Source of the DNA: Asparagopsis taxiformis
Lineage: Eukaryota; Rhodophyta; Florideophyceae; Bonnemaisoniales; Bonnemaisoniaceae
DNA: 29,666 nt
Direction: 5' to 3'
Assembly (NCBI GenBank): GCA_030407315.1
Contig: JALQPE010002798.1
Span: 1-29,666 of the forward strand
Made by a program: the position numbers and the translations under genes. Each line of letters starts with the position of its first letter. The stretch's first letter is position 1. The notes beneath the pieces are model-generated. The model was given only the letters and a program-made list of their open reading frames with translations. It made no database searches and was not told the origin of the DNA. This document shows positions 18,054 through 27,663 of the stretch, in pieces.

Positions 18054-18528
18054 TGTTGAATCACTGCGAATAGGCCTCGAAGGCCTAATTCCGTGAGAAA
18101 ACTTTGACTCTCGATTTCTCTATGAAGGAGTGCTCTGAGCGCTCCGAAACCTATCTCATTGTATTCAGCGTCACCGAATTAGTCGGGTAGCAACTTCTCC
18201 GGGGCTCTTACGACACTCCATTACGGAGTAACTAGCCTCAGAAGTTTTAATTTGTTTGTCATAATTCAAATTAGTAATTAGAAATGCTAGGACGAGTTGA
18301 GGTCCTGGCACTGGGAAAAATGTTATGATATATGTACACGTGGCGATGGCATGATAGAAATCACACGTGTACCAGATTGGCAGGTGGTGATGGCAACGAC
18401 AGACTGTCTGGACAAACCAAGAACAGGCTGTCCGACTCACCGTTGGCGCATCTCGCCAGTAGTAGAAATAATCTGGTGAGCTCGCAATTTTTAGTAAACA
18501 CTGGTAAGCGACCATTTTGATTCTCACA
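18054..18528 (+). repeat. 3' LTR
   Basis: 475 bp, TG...CA. One difference from the 5' LTR was found by reading (18320 A against 12299 C). It ends TTCTCACA before the TTTGA duplication. Confidence 0.96.
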
Positions 18529-18533
18529 TTTGA
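18529..18533. repeat. Target-site duplication TTTGA, right
   Basis: Matches 12028-12032 exactly. Confidence 0.92.
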
Positions 18534-18605
18534 CACGTGAGTACTGCTGAATAGGTTTCACCCTGGACTAATGGTGGCTGGACATGCTGCATTATATGAT
18601 ATACT

Positions 18606-21600
18606 TCAACTCTGGAACGTAGCTTTATTTGTAGTCGAAATGAAAACATCTTTCGTGAACCTAATCCATGCTCTAAACGCTGTCCCATAATGAACGTAGA
18701 GCTCCTGCCCTGGACGGATATCGCGGATTGCACGTACTACGATGATCTTCGGATTTTCTAGGTCCTTGGCCTTGAGCTTCTTCCCCGTCGAACCGCTGCT
18801 GTAGTTCTCGACAAACTTGACGTTGGCCATCCGCCTGGTGTCTTCCGCCGGAGTGTCCTCACCTCGCAAATACCGCGGGTCATTGATGAACTGCTCCGAA
18901 CAGAACGGAGCCGGAACAATCCAAATTGGATGCTCGATGTTTTCGTCGTCCTCCGCTGTTGCATACAGCTTGATGGCATACATCAAGAATGTTTCCTTCG
19001 TTATCGCCATGTGACCCTCTCCGTACGCGAACCTCATCGACTCCTTGCTCATATCAGAGTACACAACAGTTCCGTAGTATGCACATACTTCGTCGCCAAC
19101 ATTAAATGTCTGTTCAGCGAAGAGCCCTCTTCCTGCATTTGGATGCTTAATCAGCGATGGTCGAACGCTCAATTTTTTCGCAACACAATCGTGTGCCCGC
19201 CTCACGCGAGGGTTTTCAGTTTGCAACCAGCGGCGCAGGGAAGGTGGCCAATAATGTACCGGTTTTTCCATGTGCTCGTGCGACGCAATCGACTCTGGGC
19301 ACAGCTGCCAGAGGTACTGCCGAATATATTTCTGGAACCTCTGGTACAGGGGAAGGCCAGGTGGGGGTTCGATGATCCTGCGTTCCCTCTGTGTACGCAT
19401 CGTGACAGAGGGGGACGCCAAGAACTTCTCAGCACTCTGTTTCGCTTCTGTCGTGACCCTCATGTCAGTGTTGTTTGAAAGAATTACACGTGACATGACT
19501 GCATACAGCTTTGGAAGCGATCGTGCCACACACAATTTGTCCATGTCACTGCCGACGAAAACACGGTGCTCAGGCAAGCTCATAGCTGCTTTTCCCGTTG
19601 CGAAAGTGCCAGAGAATGGATCGACAACAATATCACCAGGCTGTGAATGCTGGCTGATCAACTCCATCATGAGAGCGACGCTCTTCTGCTCTGCACGAAC
19701 TCTGACCGTAGCACCGGTTGTGCTCCTTGTTCGCCACACCATCTCATTCGAATCGATGGCGGGCATATTGATGGTGACGTTGCACCACGCCGGGTACGTG
19801 CCGTCCATGTATCCGTGGTTCCTATAGGCCACCATCTCGCTTCCAGTCTTGAACGGAACACCTCGCTTCCAGAAGTGGATAGCGACCTCTGCCATGTTCA
19901 TGCGTTGGTACCTCTTCCGCCCCGGCATTTGATAGAGGTGCCCAGGTAGTCGGACAAACAACAGAGGTACCTCGTCAACGAAGAAAACTGAATTCCGAAC
20001 GACGTCCTCCTCCTCCTCGTCCTCATCCTCATCCGCACTTTCTTCGCCACTGTGCTGCGATGCTTCGGAGTCCGAATTCATGGACGTAACCTCTTCTTCA
20101 TCCGACCCGTCATCACTGGCAGCAGCATTGGTTGGGCCTTCTGACTGCGGTCCTTTGTACGTTTCCAAGTAATGGAACCATTCGTAGAACTGCAAAACGG
20201 AGCAGAACACGATGCCGTGGCCACCGGGGCGCAACAGCTCGTCAAACACTTCGATGCTAGCCTGCATATCTTCTGCAGTTAGCCTGTCGTACGAAGAGTT
20301 GGAATCGTTCCTCTTACGACGAACATTGTAGGGCGGATCAGTCAGAATGAGCTGAACGTTGCCCGTGATGGGCACGTGTTCTCGGCTCTCGTCGGCACTG
20401 ACCAAATCTTCGAAAGGGACGTCGTACACCCGGCAATACTGACTCATTTTCGAAAGAAAGTCCTTTGCGAGAGCCTGCCCTTCACTTTTCTGCTCTTCTG
20501 TCGCATGGGGTGACGGTGACGGGGGAGACGGCCCTTGGGCAGTAAGACTGGTCCTCCCAGGCCCAAGTTCAAGCTTGGTTGTGTGTCTTGTCGACGGAAC
20601 CAAACCTCTCCCTCCTGTGTTGCGACGAGTGGGAGTGTCATCAACCGGCTTGGGGACCTTTTCTGCGTCGGCGGCTTGTGGTGCCGGGCGGAGGACAGCC
20701 ATAACGTCTTCGTCGAGGGTGTCAAAGTACGCTGGCAGCTTGTCCGGATTTCCGCTTGACAAGTATATTTCCAGCGCCCCCCAGCGGTCGGACTCCGGCC
20801 AGGTGTACAGGTCCGGGTTGACGATAAGAAACTGCAACCGGTCGAAGAACTTCCTCACAAGGTCCCTAAATGCACTGTGCTGCGCACTGGTTCTTGTCTC
20901 TACTTTTCCACCATATCCATCAGGATGAGATAGGGGAGCTTTGTCGTGGTAGAGATCTAGCTTCTGCTCCATCGGTGCGAATAGACCTTCATCGAGCACG
21001 TCAAACCAATGCTCACTGCTGTCGAAAATGATGTACGGCGCCATCAACTCTTCGAAGCTGGAAAACTTTGCGGCGAAGGCCACATCGGTCCAAGCATGGT
21101 ATAAAACTTGAACCACGTAACAAGCTCGATTAGTGCTTTTCCGATGGGCTGGGACGCGTGCGGCTTCGTTCCCCTCTTCGGCCGCCTCGCCTATTCGGCG
21201 ACGCGGCAGGTTCTTGTTGTGATTTCGGATGATAGACAACGCTTGGAAATACATCAATACCTCGAACGTTTCCGGTGGAGCAAGAACGAAGGCGCTTGGT
21301 TCCCCGCGCTGCGGCGCCTGTAGTGGCGAAGGAAGCATGTTACATCCAATAAGGAAGGTCTGCGGCACGATCCCAGAAAGGATGCAGTGCTCAACCTATT
21401 GCCCGATACGCTCATCCTGTCTTGAAAACTCGGCAATCGGTAATGCCAGACGAACAATCTGCTTGGCTCGCTCAACGTTCATCTCTGCCATGACGATTTC
21501 GGCAACATCCGCCTCGACTCCAGCATTCTTCGAACGACCGCTGAAGGCCATGCTGAGTCGACCTTGCAGCGCCGCAAATTGTTCTTCCGTGCCCTGCGCA

Positions 21601-21857
21601 ACCCAAGCGCCAAGGTCCGCGTATGTGAAACCTCCCGGCTTGTCCGTCAAGTCTGCGAAACTTGAGTGGGCGAATAAATCCAGCAAGAGGCGGAGGAAGT
21701 CTTTGCCAGCGAGAGTAGTTTCGCGGGCGGCGCGACCTACGTTTCGACGTGTACCCATGTCACTAGAATCCTCCCAAGGGCTAGCGGGTTCGCGCAGAAT
21801 TGGCACGGTTGCGTCGTCAACGATCGGATTGCTGTTGCGCCTGCGCTTATTCGTCAT
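18606..21857 (-). CDS. Beta-class DNA amino-methyltransferase fused to a C-terminal SET domain, with one in-frame TAG
   Basis: The frame runs from ATG (21857, MTNKRRRNSNPIVDD) for 153 codons to a TAG at 21398-21396, then stays open in the same frame for about 930 more codons to 18606. In the second part (numbered from 21368) DPPYN lies at 344-348, before VVDPFSGTFATGK at about 580. This catalytic-motif-first order is that of beta-class N6-adenine/N4-cytosine methyltransferases. An acidic Asp/Glu/Ser stretch separates the halves. Residues about 735-900 form a SET-like domain: AGRGLFAEQTF, FINDPRYL where canonical SET proteins have an NHS/NHC motif, and GQELYVHYG. It should use S-adenosylmethionine twice, on DNA and on a protein, but the altered SET motif leaves lysine methylation uncertain. 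The N-terminal 160 residues are unassigned. The TAG may be a real disabling mutation, a read-through stop or a sequence error. If not read through, an inner ATG (M11 of the second part) would still give both domains. Confidence 0.8.
21396..21398 (-). other. In-frame amber stop dividing the methyltransferase-SET gene
   Basis: GGG CAA TAG GTT GAG on the minus strand. The frame before and after is the same (21857 and 21368 differ by a multiple of three), and sequence on both sides looks coding. A single C-to-T change from CAG would explain it. Confidence 0.8.
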
Positions 21858-22128
21858 AATGGAATGAGTGGAAATTCGGTACAGGATGGCGACCGCTCGG
21901 CGAGACAGTCAAATTTGACGACGTATCTCGTGACGTTTGCACTCTTTCGTGAGGAACACTGGTTGATATCGAACAGAACAGAGTATACGGGTACACAGCA
22001 ATGGAAAGGTCTTGAAACCCGTAACCGGTGTAGGTAATAAGTTGTGACGGATACGTGGTAGAGAAAAATTTTAAAAAGATTGTGATTCCCTGTCTTTGAG
22101 TGTTGTACTGCACGGCCGCCATGGCGGC

Positions 22129-22144
22129 TGTGACTGCAGTCACA
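22129..22144. promoter_or_regulatory. 16-bp perfect palindrome upstream of the methyltransferase-SET gene
   Basis: TGTGACTGCAGTCACA lies about 270 bp upstream of the ATG at 21857 and is followed by a related half (GTTGTCACAG). It looks like a dimeric-protein binding site. Function is unknown. Confidence 0.4.
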
Positions 22145-22186
22145 TAGGTTGTCACAGGTGCATCACGCTTACCAGGTGAGCGACAT

Positions 22187-22390
22187 CCGGACGGCCACTG
22201 GACATGGGGATGTCCAGCTCAGATGCATTGCTGGCCAGCCCAGAAATTGTAATATTTCGGGCAGAAAAAATATTGCAAAAAACATCGATTTGGGCGGTCG
22301 ATTGTGCCGTACGGCACACCCCCATCTCAAAAACATGTTCACATGTGCATGTTTTGAGAATAGCCCAAATTTTAATTCAAATCAGGATGC
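22187..22390 (+). repeat. Satellite-like family, copy B
   Basis: Contains GGATGTCCAGCTCAGATGCA, CTGGCCAGCCCAGAAATT, the palindrome TGTGCCGTACGGCACA (22303-22318) and the hairpin CTCAAAAACATG...CATGTTTTGAG, ending in AAATTTTAATTCAAATCAGG. One T shorter in the right hairpin arm, like copy F. Confidence 0.88.
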
Positions 22391-22680
22391 AGATATTCGC
22401 CTTCTAGCATTGTCAGAACACATTCGTATAACCACATTTGGAGAACCTGAGCCCAGAGCTATCGGTTTTGGCGGGAGCTAAGCCATATCTCATATAATCA
22501 GTAACTACTTCCCGTCAGCTGAGTGGTGGAACCCCTGCTATTTCTACCAACGAGACATACGGGGTGTCAACTCGGCAATCGTATATGATATGGGTGCTAA
22601 ATTTATTCAAGAGACGAATGGGCTTCGAAAAGGAGCCCAACAACGTTTTCTTGTGATCCATGGGTATAGGACTATTCTAT
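22391..22680. other. Spacer without recognised features
   Basis: About 290 bp of unique-looking sequence between a satellite copy and the glycine-rich repeats. I see no gene or RNA. Confidence 0.5.
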
Positions 22681-22985
22681 TCTTCTCCAGGCTTCCACCA
22701 TAGCCTCCTCCACCACCTCCGTTAATGGATCGAATATCCGAACCGCACCTCAACATGCTTTTCTTCTCATCCATGGGTACTGACATCTCCGAGATGTGAG
22801 TCACATGTTCTGCAGGCTTCCACCGTAGCCGCCTCCTCCGCCTCCGTTAATGGCAACAATATCCGAACCGGACCTCAACATGTTTTTCTTCTCATCCATG
22901 GGTACTGACATCTCACATGTTCAACATGTGAGATGTCAGTACCGGAGAAATTCTCCAGGCTTCCTCCGTAGCCACCTCCTCCACC
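22681..22985 (-). repeat. Three tandem units of about 120-140 bp that read glycine-rich on the minus strand
   Basis: Each unit has CAGGCTTCC(A/T)CC(A/G)TAGCC, a CCTCC(A/G)CC run and, in two complete cases, a tail reading CTTCTCATCCATGGGTACTG. On the minus strand the open phase reads SVPMDEKK(S/N)MLR, then a GGGGGGYGGSL block. Frames do not join into one long ORF. It could be a fragment of a glycine-rich repeat protein or a non-coding minisatellite. Confidence 0.65.
22901..22943. repeat. 43-bp near-perfect foldback (21-bp arms, 1-nt centre)
   Basis: Arm 22901-22921 starts GGTACTGACATCTCAC and its exact reverse complement is 22923-22943, separated by a single C at 22922. It sits at a unit boundary of the glycine-rich repeat, and suggests an inverted duplication of the unit edge. 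Confidence 0.92.
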
Positions 22986-23526
22986 TCCGTCTGTGGGAAT
23001 CAACACAACATCACCACTGCGTCTTACCTCACACCCACATCTCTCCGGGATGAAAACGGACGGACGACATAGGGTTTGTAGACGTTTAGAATCTTGTTAG
23101 AAAAAAGTAAACGAAAGAGAACTTCTCTTTCATTGAATGATATCTCGTCCCTGTCGCAATATGTTCCATTTTCAATTTCTCGGGTTGCACACCCATCATG
23201 GGTGATGAAGGCCTGGATCGAACCCTCCGAGGGTCTTCGATGGATAGGACAGATAGTGGAAGGCTTTTAAGCCTGTGACCAAGCGGCTATTGATTGGTTG
23301 GAGGAAGGAAATTACAGAGGAAATATAGCTGAGTACGGTGCTCGCGATAGCTGTTAGGTTAAAGTCAAATATGTTTTTCGATTATTTTTCGTACGGAAAT
23401 GCCTTGGAAAAGACGATGCTTTGTCGTTCTCCTGGAGGGAGTCCGTTGCATTGCACTCAATTCGAGAGCATCGTCATGAAGGAGAGGATTCTTTCTGCTT
23501 GTTAGAATCGGTTTAGAGCAGATAGC
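22986..23526. other. Non-genic stretch between repeats
   Basis: I find no supported gene. CACACCCATCATGGGTG near 23189 is a short imperfect palindrome, and AAAGAGAACTTCTCTTT near 23114 is another. Both are too small to name. Confidence 0.45.
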
Positions 23527-23880
23527 TAATGCATTACTGGCCAGCCCAGAAATTGTAGAATTTCGGGCAGCAAAAATATTGTAAAAAACCTTGATTTGGG
23601 CGGTCGATTGTGCCGTACGGCACACCCCCATCTCAAAAACATGTTCACATGTGCATGTTTTTGAGAATAGCCCAAATTTTAATTCAAATCATGGTGTCTA
23701 ATTTGGCCAGAACGGCCCCAGGCACCGGCCGCCGCCCCGAGTGGGGTTGTCACTGGCTTCTGTAAGCACTAACTGTAAGGCTAAATGGCGTCTGACGAAG
23801 GGTCAATTTCAGGCTCAATACGCCAGGGACAGGTCTTGGTCCTTGTTCCATCATGGTCCCACCCCACTCTCTCACGACCA
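23527..23880 (+). repeat. Satellite-like family, copy C with long tail
   Basis: Core with palindrome at 23609-23624, then the tail GTGTCTAATTTGGCC, CGGCCGCCGCCCCGA, TGGCTTCTGTAAGCACTAAC and CCAGGGACAGGTCTTGGTCC that leads straight into copy D. Head-to-tail period to copy D is about 390 bp. Confidence 0.87.
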
Positions 23881-24225
23881 ACCTGAAATGGACGTCCGGT
23901 GGATGTCCAGCTCGATTGCACTGCTGGCCAGCCCAGAAATTCTAAAATTTCGGGCACAAAAAAATTGTAAAAAAATCAACGATTTGGGCGGGTCGATTGT
24001 GCCGTACGGCACACCCCCATCTCAAAAACATGTTCACATGTGCATGTTTTTGAGAATAGCCCAAATTTTAATTCAAATCAGGGTGTCTAATTTGGCCACA
24101 ACGGCCCCAGGCACCGGCCGCCGCCCCGAGCGGGGTCATCACTGGCTTCTGTAAGCACTAACTGTGAGGCTAAATGGCGCCGAAAGATGGGTCGATTCCA
24201 GGCTTCAAGCCTAAGTTATGCTAGG
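23881..24225 (+). repeat. Satellite-like family, copy D
   Basis: Begins CCAACCTGAAATGGACGTCC. The palindrome lies at 23998-24013, the hairpin follows, and the tail with CGGCCGCCGCCCCGAGCGGG resembles copy C. Homology decays near 24225. Confidence 0.87.
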
Positions 24226-24329
24226 GAGAAATCTTCTTCCGTGTTTCATAATGGTCCCGCCTTACTCCCTCAACACAAACAATACTCACCAATCACGTTA
24301 CTCATATTCCGTGCACTTTATATTGGTAG

Positions 24330-24600
24330 TGAACCCGCCTGCTTAGTTGCTGCAATGCGTGGATGTAGGCAGCACACGACCAACCTGAAATGGACGTCCG
24401 GTGGATGTCCAGCTCAGATGCACTGCTGGCCAGCCCAGAAATTCTAAAATTTCGGGCACAAAAAATCTTGCAAAAATCAACGATTTGGGCGGGTCGATTG
24501 TGCCGTACGGCACACCCCCATCTCAAAAACATGTTCACATGTGCATGTTTTTGAGAATAGCCCAAATTTTAACTCAAATCAGGGTGTTCTCCGGATAAAG
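24330..24600 (+). repeat. Satellite-like family, copy E
   Basis: Starts in GTGAACCCGCCTGCTTAGTT, shared (inverted) with copy A, followed by ACGACCAACCTGAAATGG. The palindrome is at 24499-24514. It ends after AACTCAAATCAGGGTGT, without the long tail of copies C and D. Confidence 0.86.
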
Positions 24601-24926
24601 GGGTGCTCGCAGCCGCCCCAAAAGCCGCCTAGCTTGACAGCTGTAATTTTAACACATTACACATCAAGGACACTGCCTGCTTCACGCCACCTCGTCAGGT
24701 TTCGAGAGCCCGACTCGGGCCCGTTCCGAACGGACACTCACATCTCGATTGCCTGTCTTGCATTCCAGCGGTCACGATAGGTGTGTACCTAACAAAATTT
24801 CGGTTGTATTGTGTTATTATTTCCAGCGATTGGCGTTCACGACAATTCTTCAACGTGAAACATACCATCCACATCACTCGAATACGTCAACGTCAACCAT
24901 CTCTTTTCCTTTCCAACTCAACAACC

Positions 24927-26504
24927 ATGGCGGATACGCATTTCAGCAGTTTGTTTTCAACGGTTTGCGGCGATCAAGTGAGCGCGTCAGCGGAGTCGCG
25001 CGGACTCAAGCGCGGTGTCGATGTCGACTTGTTTGCGGACGTGGACGGTGCGGCTGTGCATATTGGGACGGCTTCGGTGAGCACTGCTGGTGGCGATGTT
25101 GGCCTTCCGCGCACGCTGCACAACCACAAGCTGCCGGAAACCGACGAGGCGGACTATATCGTCGTGCGCAACATTGCGACTAAGGACAAGTTCAAGGACC
25201 TCCCGTTCCCGTACATGTTTGATGGCGCCGAGGGACCGCCGGAGACGATGGGTGGAGCATACGCCGCGGCGTTTTACCCTTGGGATACTCGTATGATGCG
25301 CCCCGCTGCGGAGGATGGCCCTAGCGACATTCGTACCCCTGCTGCAGCGTCAAACTTCAACGCAGCGACGAACCAGGCCAGCTCGGGACGGATGCCCAGT
25401 ACCGGTCCGGCAGGCGAAATCACTGGTTCGGGGGGTACGAAGCATCCAGCACGCTCCGTCCCGGTTTCGGGAGGCACGAAGCGCCCTGCTCGCTCTGCCA
25501 GAGCCTCCAGTGGAGGCACGAAGCACCCTGCTCGCTCCAACGTCACCGAAGCTACTACGCAGGACGTAACCGAGGTGGACGACGAACCGGAGGTGGCGGA
25601 AAGCATTCGTGAGCAGCAGGGGACGCAAATTACGGTGCCCAAGTTTGTGACGTCGGATTACGTCGGAGAAGGAGCGACTGTGTTGGTGAGGCAGCTAGTG
25701 GAACCGGCCGTGACCCTTCGGGATGTGAAAGAAGACCACGTGGAGGACCTGCGCAACAATATGTTGGCTGTGGGGTATGTGAGCTCTTCGCGTATCACTG
25801 TGACGGTGCTGAGGTCGCAGAACACGCATCTGTCCGCCGACACGCGTCTGTTCCAGAATGGCAAATTCCATGCCAATGCGAACGTGACCGTGATCGACGG
25901 ACTGCATCGTCTCAATGCTATGCATAGCATTGCGGATGACTTCACGCGCCTCACCCGTATGCACAGAACCAAGCTACCACAGGACGCAAACCGCTTGCGC
26001 TGGGTTACTCAGCCTCTGGATGTGTACTACCTTCGCCGCAAGGACGACAGTGATCTTCAGCCTCATGAGATCATCCACAAGAGTGCAGAGTCGAACCATA
26101 CGACTGGGACGCAACTGACGGAGCGCTCCCTGGTTCGAATCTTGTCGTCCATCCAGCAGTTCATCCGTACGATTGCTGTTGCAAATAACGTGGAAAACGC
26201 TGGCGACTTGCGTGAGTCTGATGTCATCCGAACATTGTTCGAGGCGCAGTTCATGGGGATGATGAATTCAACGAACACGGCCCGGCGGTGGACGCGTTTG
26301 GCTATAGTAACGCTGAAGCATCCTGTTCTCGACGAAGTGTTGCGTGAGCTGAACAATTCTGAGCGCCGCAACGAGATTGGGATAACGCACCTGGACCACA
26401 AGATAGTGCGCGAGTTGCTGGAAGAAAAACTTTGTCTTCGTCTTGCGTGGTCTTTCGGAGTACTTGAACTCTGCTCATGGTGGACGTCCGGATGGACGCT
26501 TTGA
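24927..26504 (+). CDS. ParB/sulfiredoxin-like domain protein, 525 aa as it stands
   Basis: ATG in CCATGG at 24927 (MADTHFSSLF) is preferred over upstream in-frame codons because of context and because upstream residues look non-coding. Residues about 170-205 contain three copies of GGTK(H/R)PARS, a basic disordered motif. Residues about 255-400 resemble the ParB/Srx fold: TLRDVKEDHVEDLRNNM, then VIDGLHRLNAMHSI at about 321, where DGxHR stands at the nucleotide-binding motif. ParB-type domains bind or cut DNA and act as CTP or ATP switches. In mobile DNA they often accompany DNA methyltransferases. The last 20 or so codons (from about 26427) are probably out of frame, since coding continues in the next frame (NFVFVLRGLSEYLN). 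How much activity remains in the truncated product is unknown. Confidence 0.7.
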   Translation: MADTHFSSLFSTVCGDQVSASAESRGLKRGVDVDLFADVDGAAVHIGTASVSTAGGDVGLPRTLHNHKLPETDEADYIVVRNIATKDKFKDLPFPYMFDGAEGPPETMGGAYAAAFYPWDTRMMRPAAEDGPSDIRTPAAASNFNAATNQASSGRMPSTGPAGEITGSGGTKHPARSVPVSGGTKRPARSARASSGGTKHPARSNVTEATTQDVTEVDDEPEVAESIREQQGTQITVPKFVTSDYVGEGATVLVRQLVEPAVTLRDVKEDHVEDLRNNMLAVGYVSSSRITVTVLRSQNTHLSADTRLFQNGKFHANANVTVIDGLHRLNAMHSIADDFTRLTRMHRTKLPQDANRLRWVTQPLDVYYLRRKDDSDLQPHEIIHKSAESNHTTGTQLTERSLVRILSSIQQFIRTIAVANNVENAGDLRESDVIRTLFEAQFMGMMNSTNTARRWTRLAIVTLKHPVLDEVLRELNNSERRNEIGITHLDHKIVRELLEEKLCLRLAWSFGVLELCSWWTSGWTL

Positions 26505-27660
26505 CGTGAACGACTTCTATACATACGTCCGTCGCGTGACTGCAATAGCAAATTCTCTGTACGCTGCGTATGGGCGCCCAAGGAGTATTATGCGCAAGTC
26601 ATTTCTGAGCACAGAGATGGCAATTGGGTCGGTTAAGCAGCCGAAGGAGTTGCAATGGCATCTCACCAATGCCATTGCAATGTATAGAGGGGACGACCGG
26701 AGCAGTGAGGTTCGAATGCGACGGAGAACCACGCGTTTACAGGATTTGGAAACGAACTTGAAAGAGTTTTTCAATCCGACATTGAAGAAGAAGACTAAGG
26801 CTCGACGCAAACGCCGCCCTTCTGCTGCCAATGTGAGACTCACTCACAAGAAGCAGCGGAATGTCGAACATGAGCCTGCTTCGCATGGCATCCGCCGCCG
26901 TTCACAGCGACTTCGCTCGACGGGGAGCACACGCCTCGAGGAAGAAGAGCCGGTTGTGGTACAACAATCCGCCGGGGAAGAAGAGCAGGCCGTTGTTGAT
27001 AAACCCACCGATCAACAACAAGCCACTGTTTCCGGTGATGAGGGTGACGAAGACTCCGCCCGTTCCCCGATTCTGCCGTTGAGATTGTCCCCCAAGATAA
27101 CCAACGTGCTGGTGCGACTCCCCCAGCGACTCCCTCCAACCAAGAATCTGTCCATAACGTTTCGGACGAGGAAGAAAACAACAGTGCAGATGAGGGCCAT
27201 GTCAAAAGCAAGGGGGTCCGCGAAGTGACAATTACACTCACTGTTCCGGAAGGAGTCGAAGTCGATGAAGACGGTTACATCGTTTGTGACTCTCCTTCTG
27301 AAGACGACCTCCTGTTCGACGACCGTATGCCATCTCTTCCTGAAGATTTCAAGCCAAAGACCGAGCCGAAGGGCATCATCTGGCGCAGCGTCCCGCGGAC
27401 GTCATCGCATCGGTGAGGGTTGGCTGTCTGCCTCCGATTGAGCTCAGGTTGTTATTGGAGACTGTGGAAATCGATGAGGAGGGCAGAGAGGTGAGGTATT
27501 TGAAGCAAGTGGCGATGGACCCTGTGTTTGAGGGGCTGCATATTCCGGAACAACATCGGGCTCGTCATCTTGTTTTCGAGATCGACACCATCTATCCGAT
27601 GTTTTTCGCAGCGTGGAAGATGGCTGCCAAGGCGATGTGTGAGCCTACATCGACGTTCTA
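26427..27660 (+). pseudogene. Middle of the ParB-dioxygenase gene: basic and acidic linkers and an unassigned domain
   Basis: From 26428 the frame reads FVLRGLSEYLNSAHGG and on, through a strongly basic stretch (KKKTKARRKRRPS, near 26790) that looks like a nuclear localisation signal. Near 27065 the coding frame changes to one reading DSAVEIVPQDNQRAG, then a Glu/Asp-rich stretch to about 27395. It changes again into VRVGCLPPIELRLLLET and HLVFEIDTIYPMFFAAWKM. The last part looks globular but I cannot name it. Confidence 0.5.
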
Positions 27661-27663
27661 CCC

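Larger units (their letters stand above)
12033..18528 (+). mobile_element. Complete Ty1/copia LTR retrotransposon, 6496 bp
   Basis: Order: 475-bp LTR, half-tRNA primer site, about 1.45-kb leader with an accessory zinc-finger ORF, one gag-pol ORF, polypurine tract and 475-bp LTR, flanked by TTTGA duplications. Protease precedes integrase, which precedes reverse transcriptase, and this order defines the copia superfamily. The LTRs differ at one of 475 positions (12299 C against 18320 A) and gag-pol is intact, so insertion is recent and the element may be active. It landed 77 bp downstream of the stop codon of the methyltransferase-SET gene. Confidence 0.97.

Noticed and set aside
23527..24600. 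CRISPR-like array
   Set aside because: The repeats are hundreds of bases long with variable spacing and no short constant repeat/spacer pattern. The context is eukaryotic.
26420..26432. GAAGAAAAAC as a programmed ribosomal frameshift site
   Set aside because: The change needed is +1, or one A fewer, whereas A-rich slippery heptamers drive -1 shifts. Only five As are present, so it is not a full A AAA AAC site. A homopolymer indel explains it more simply.
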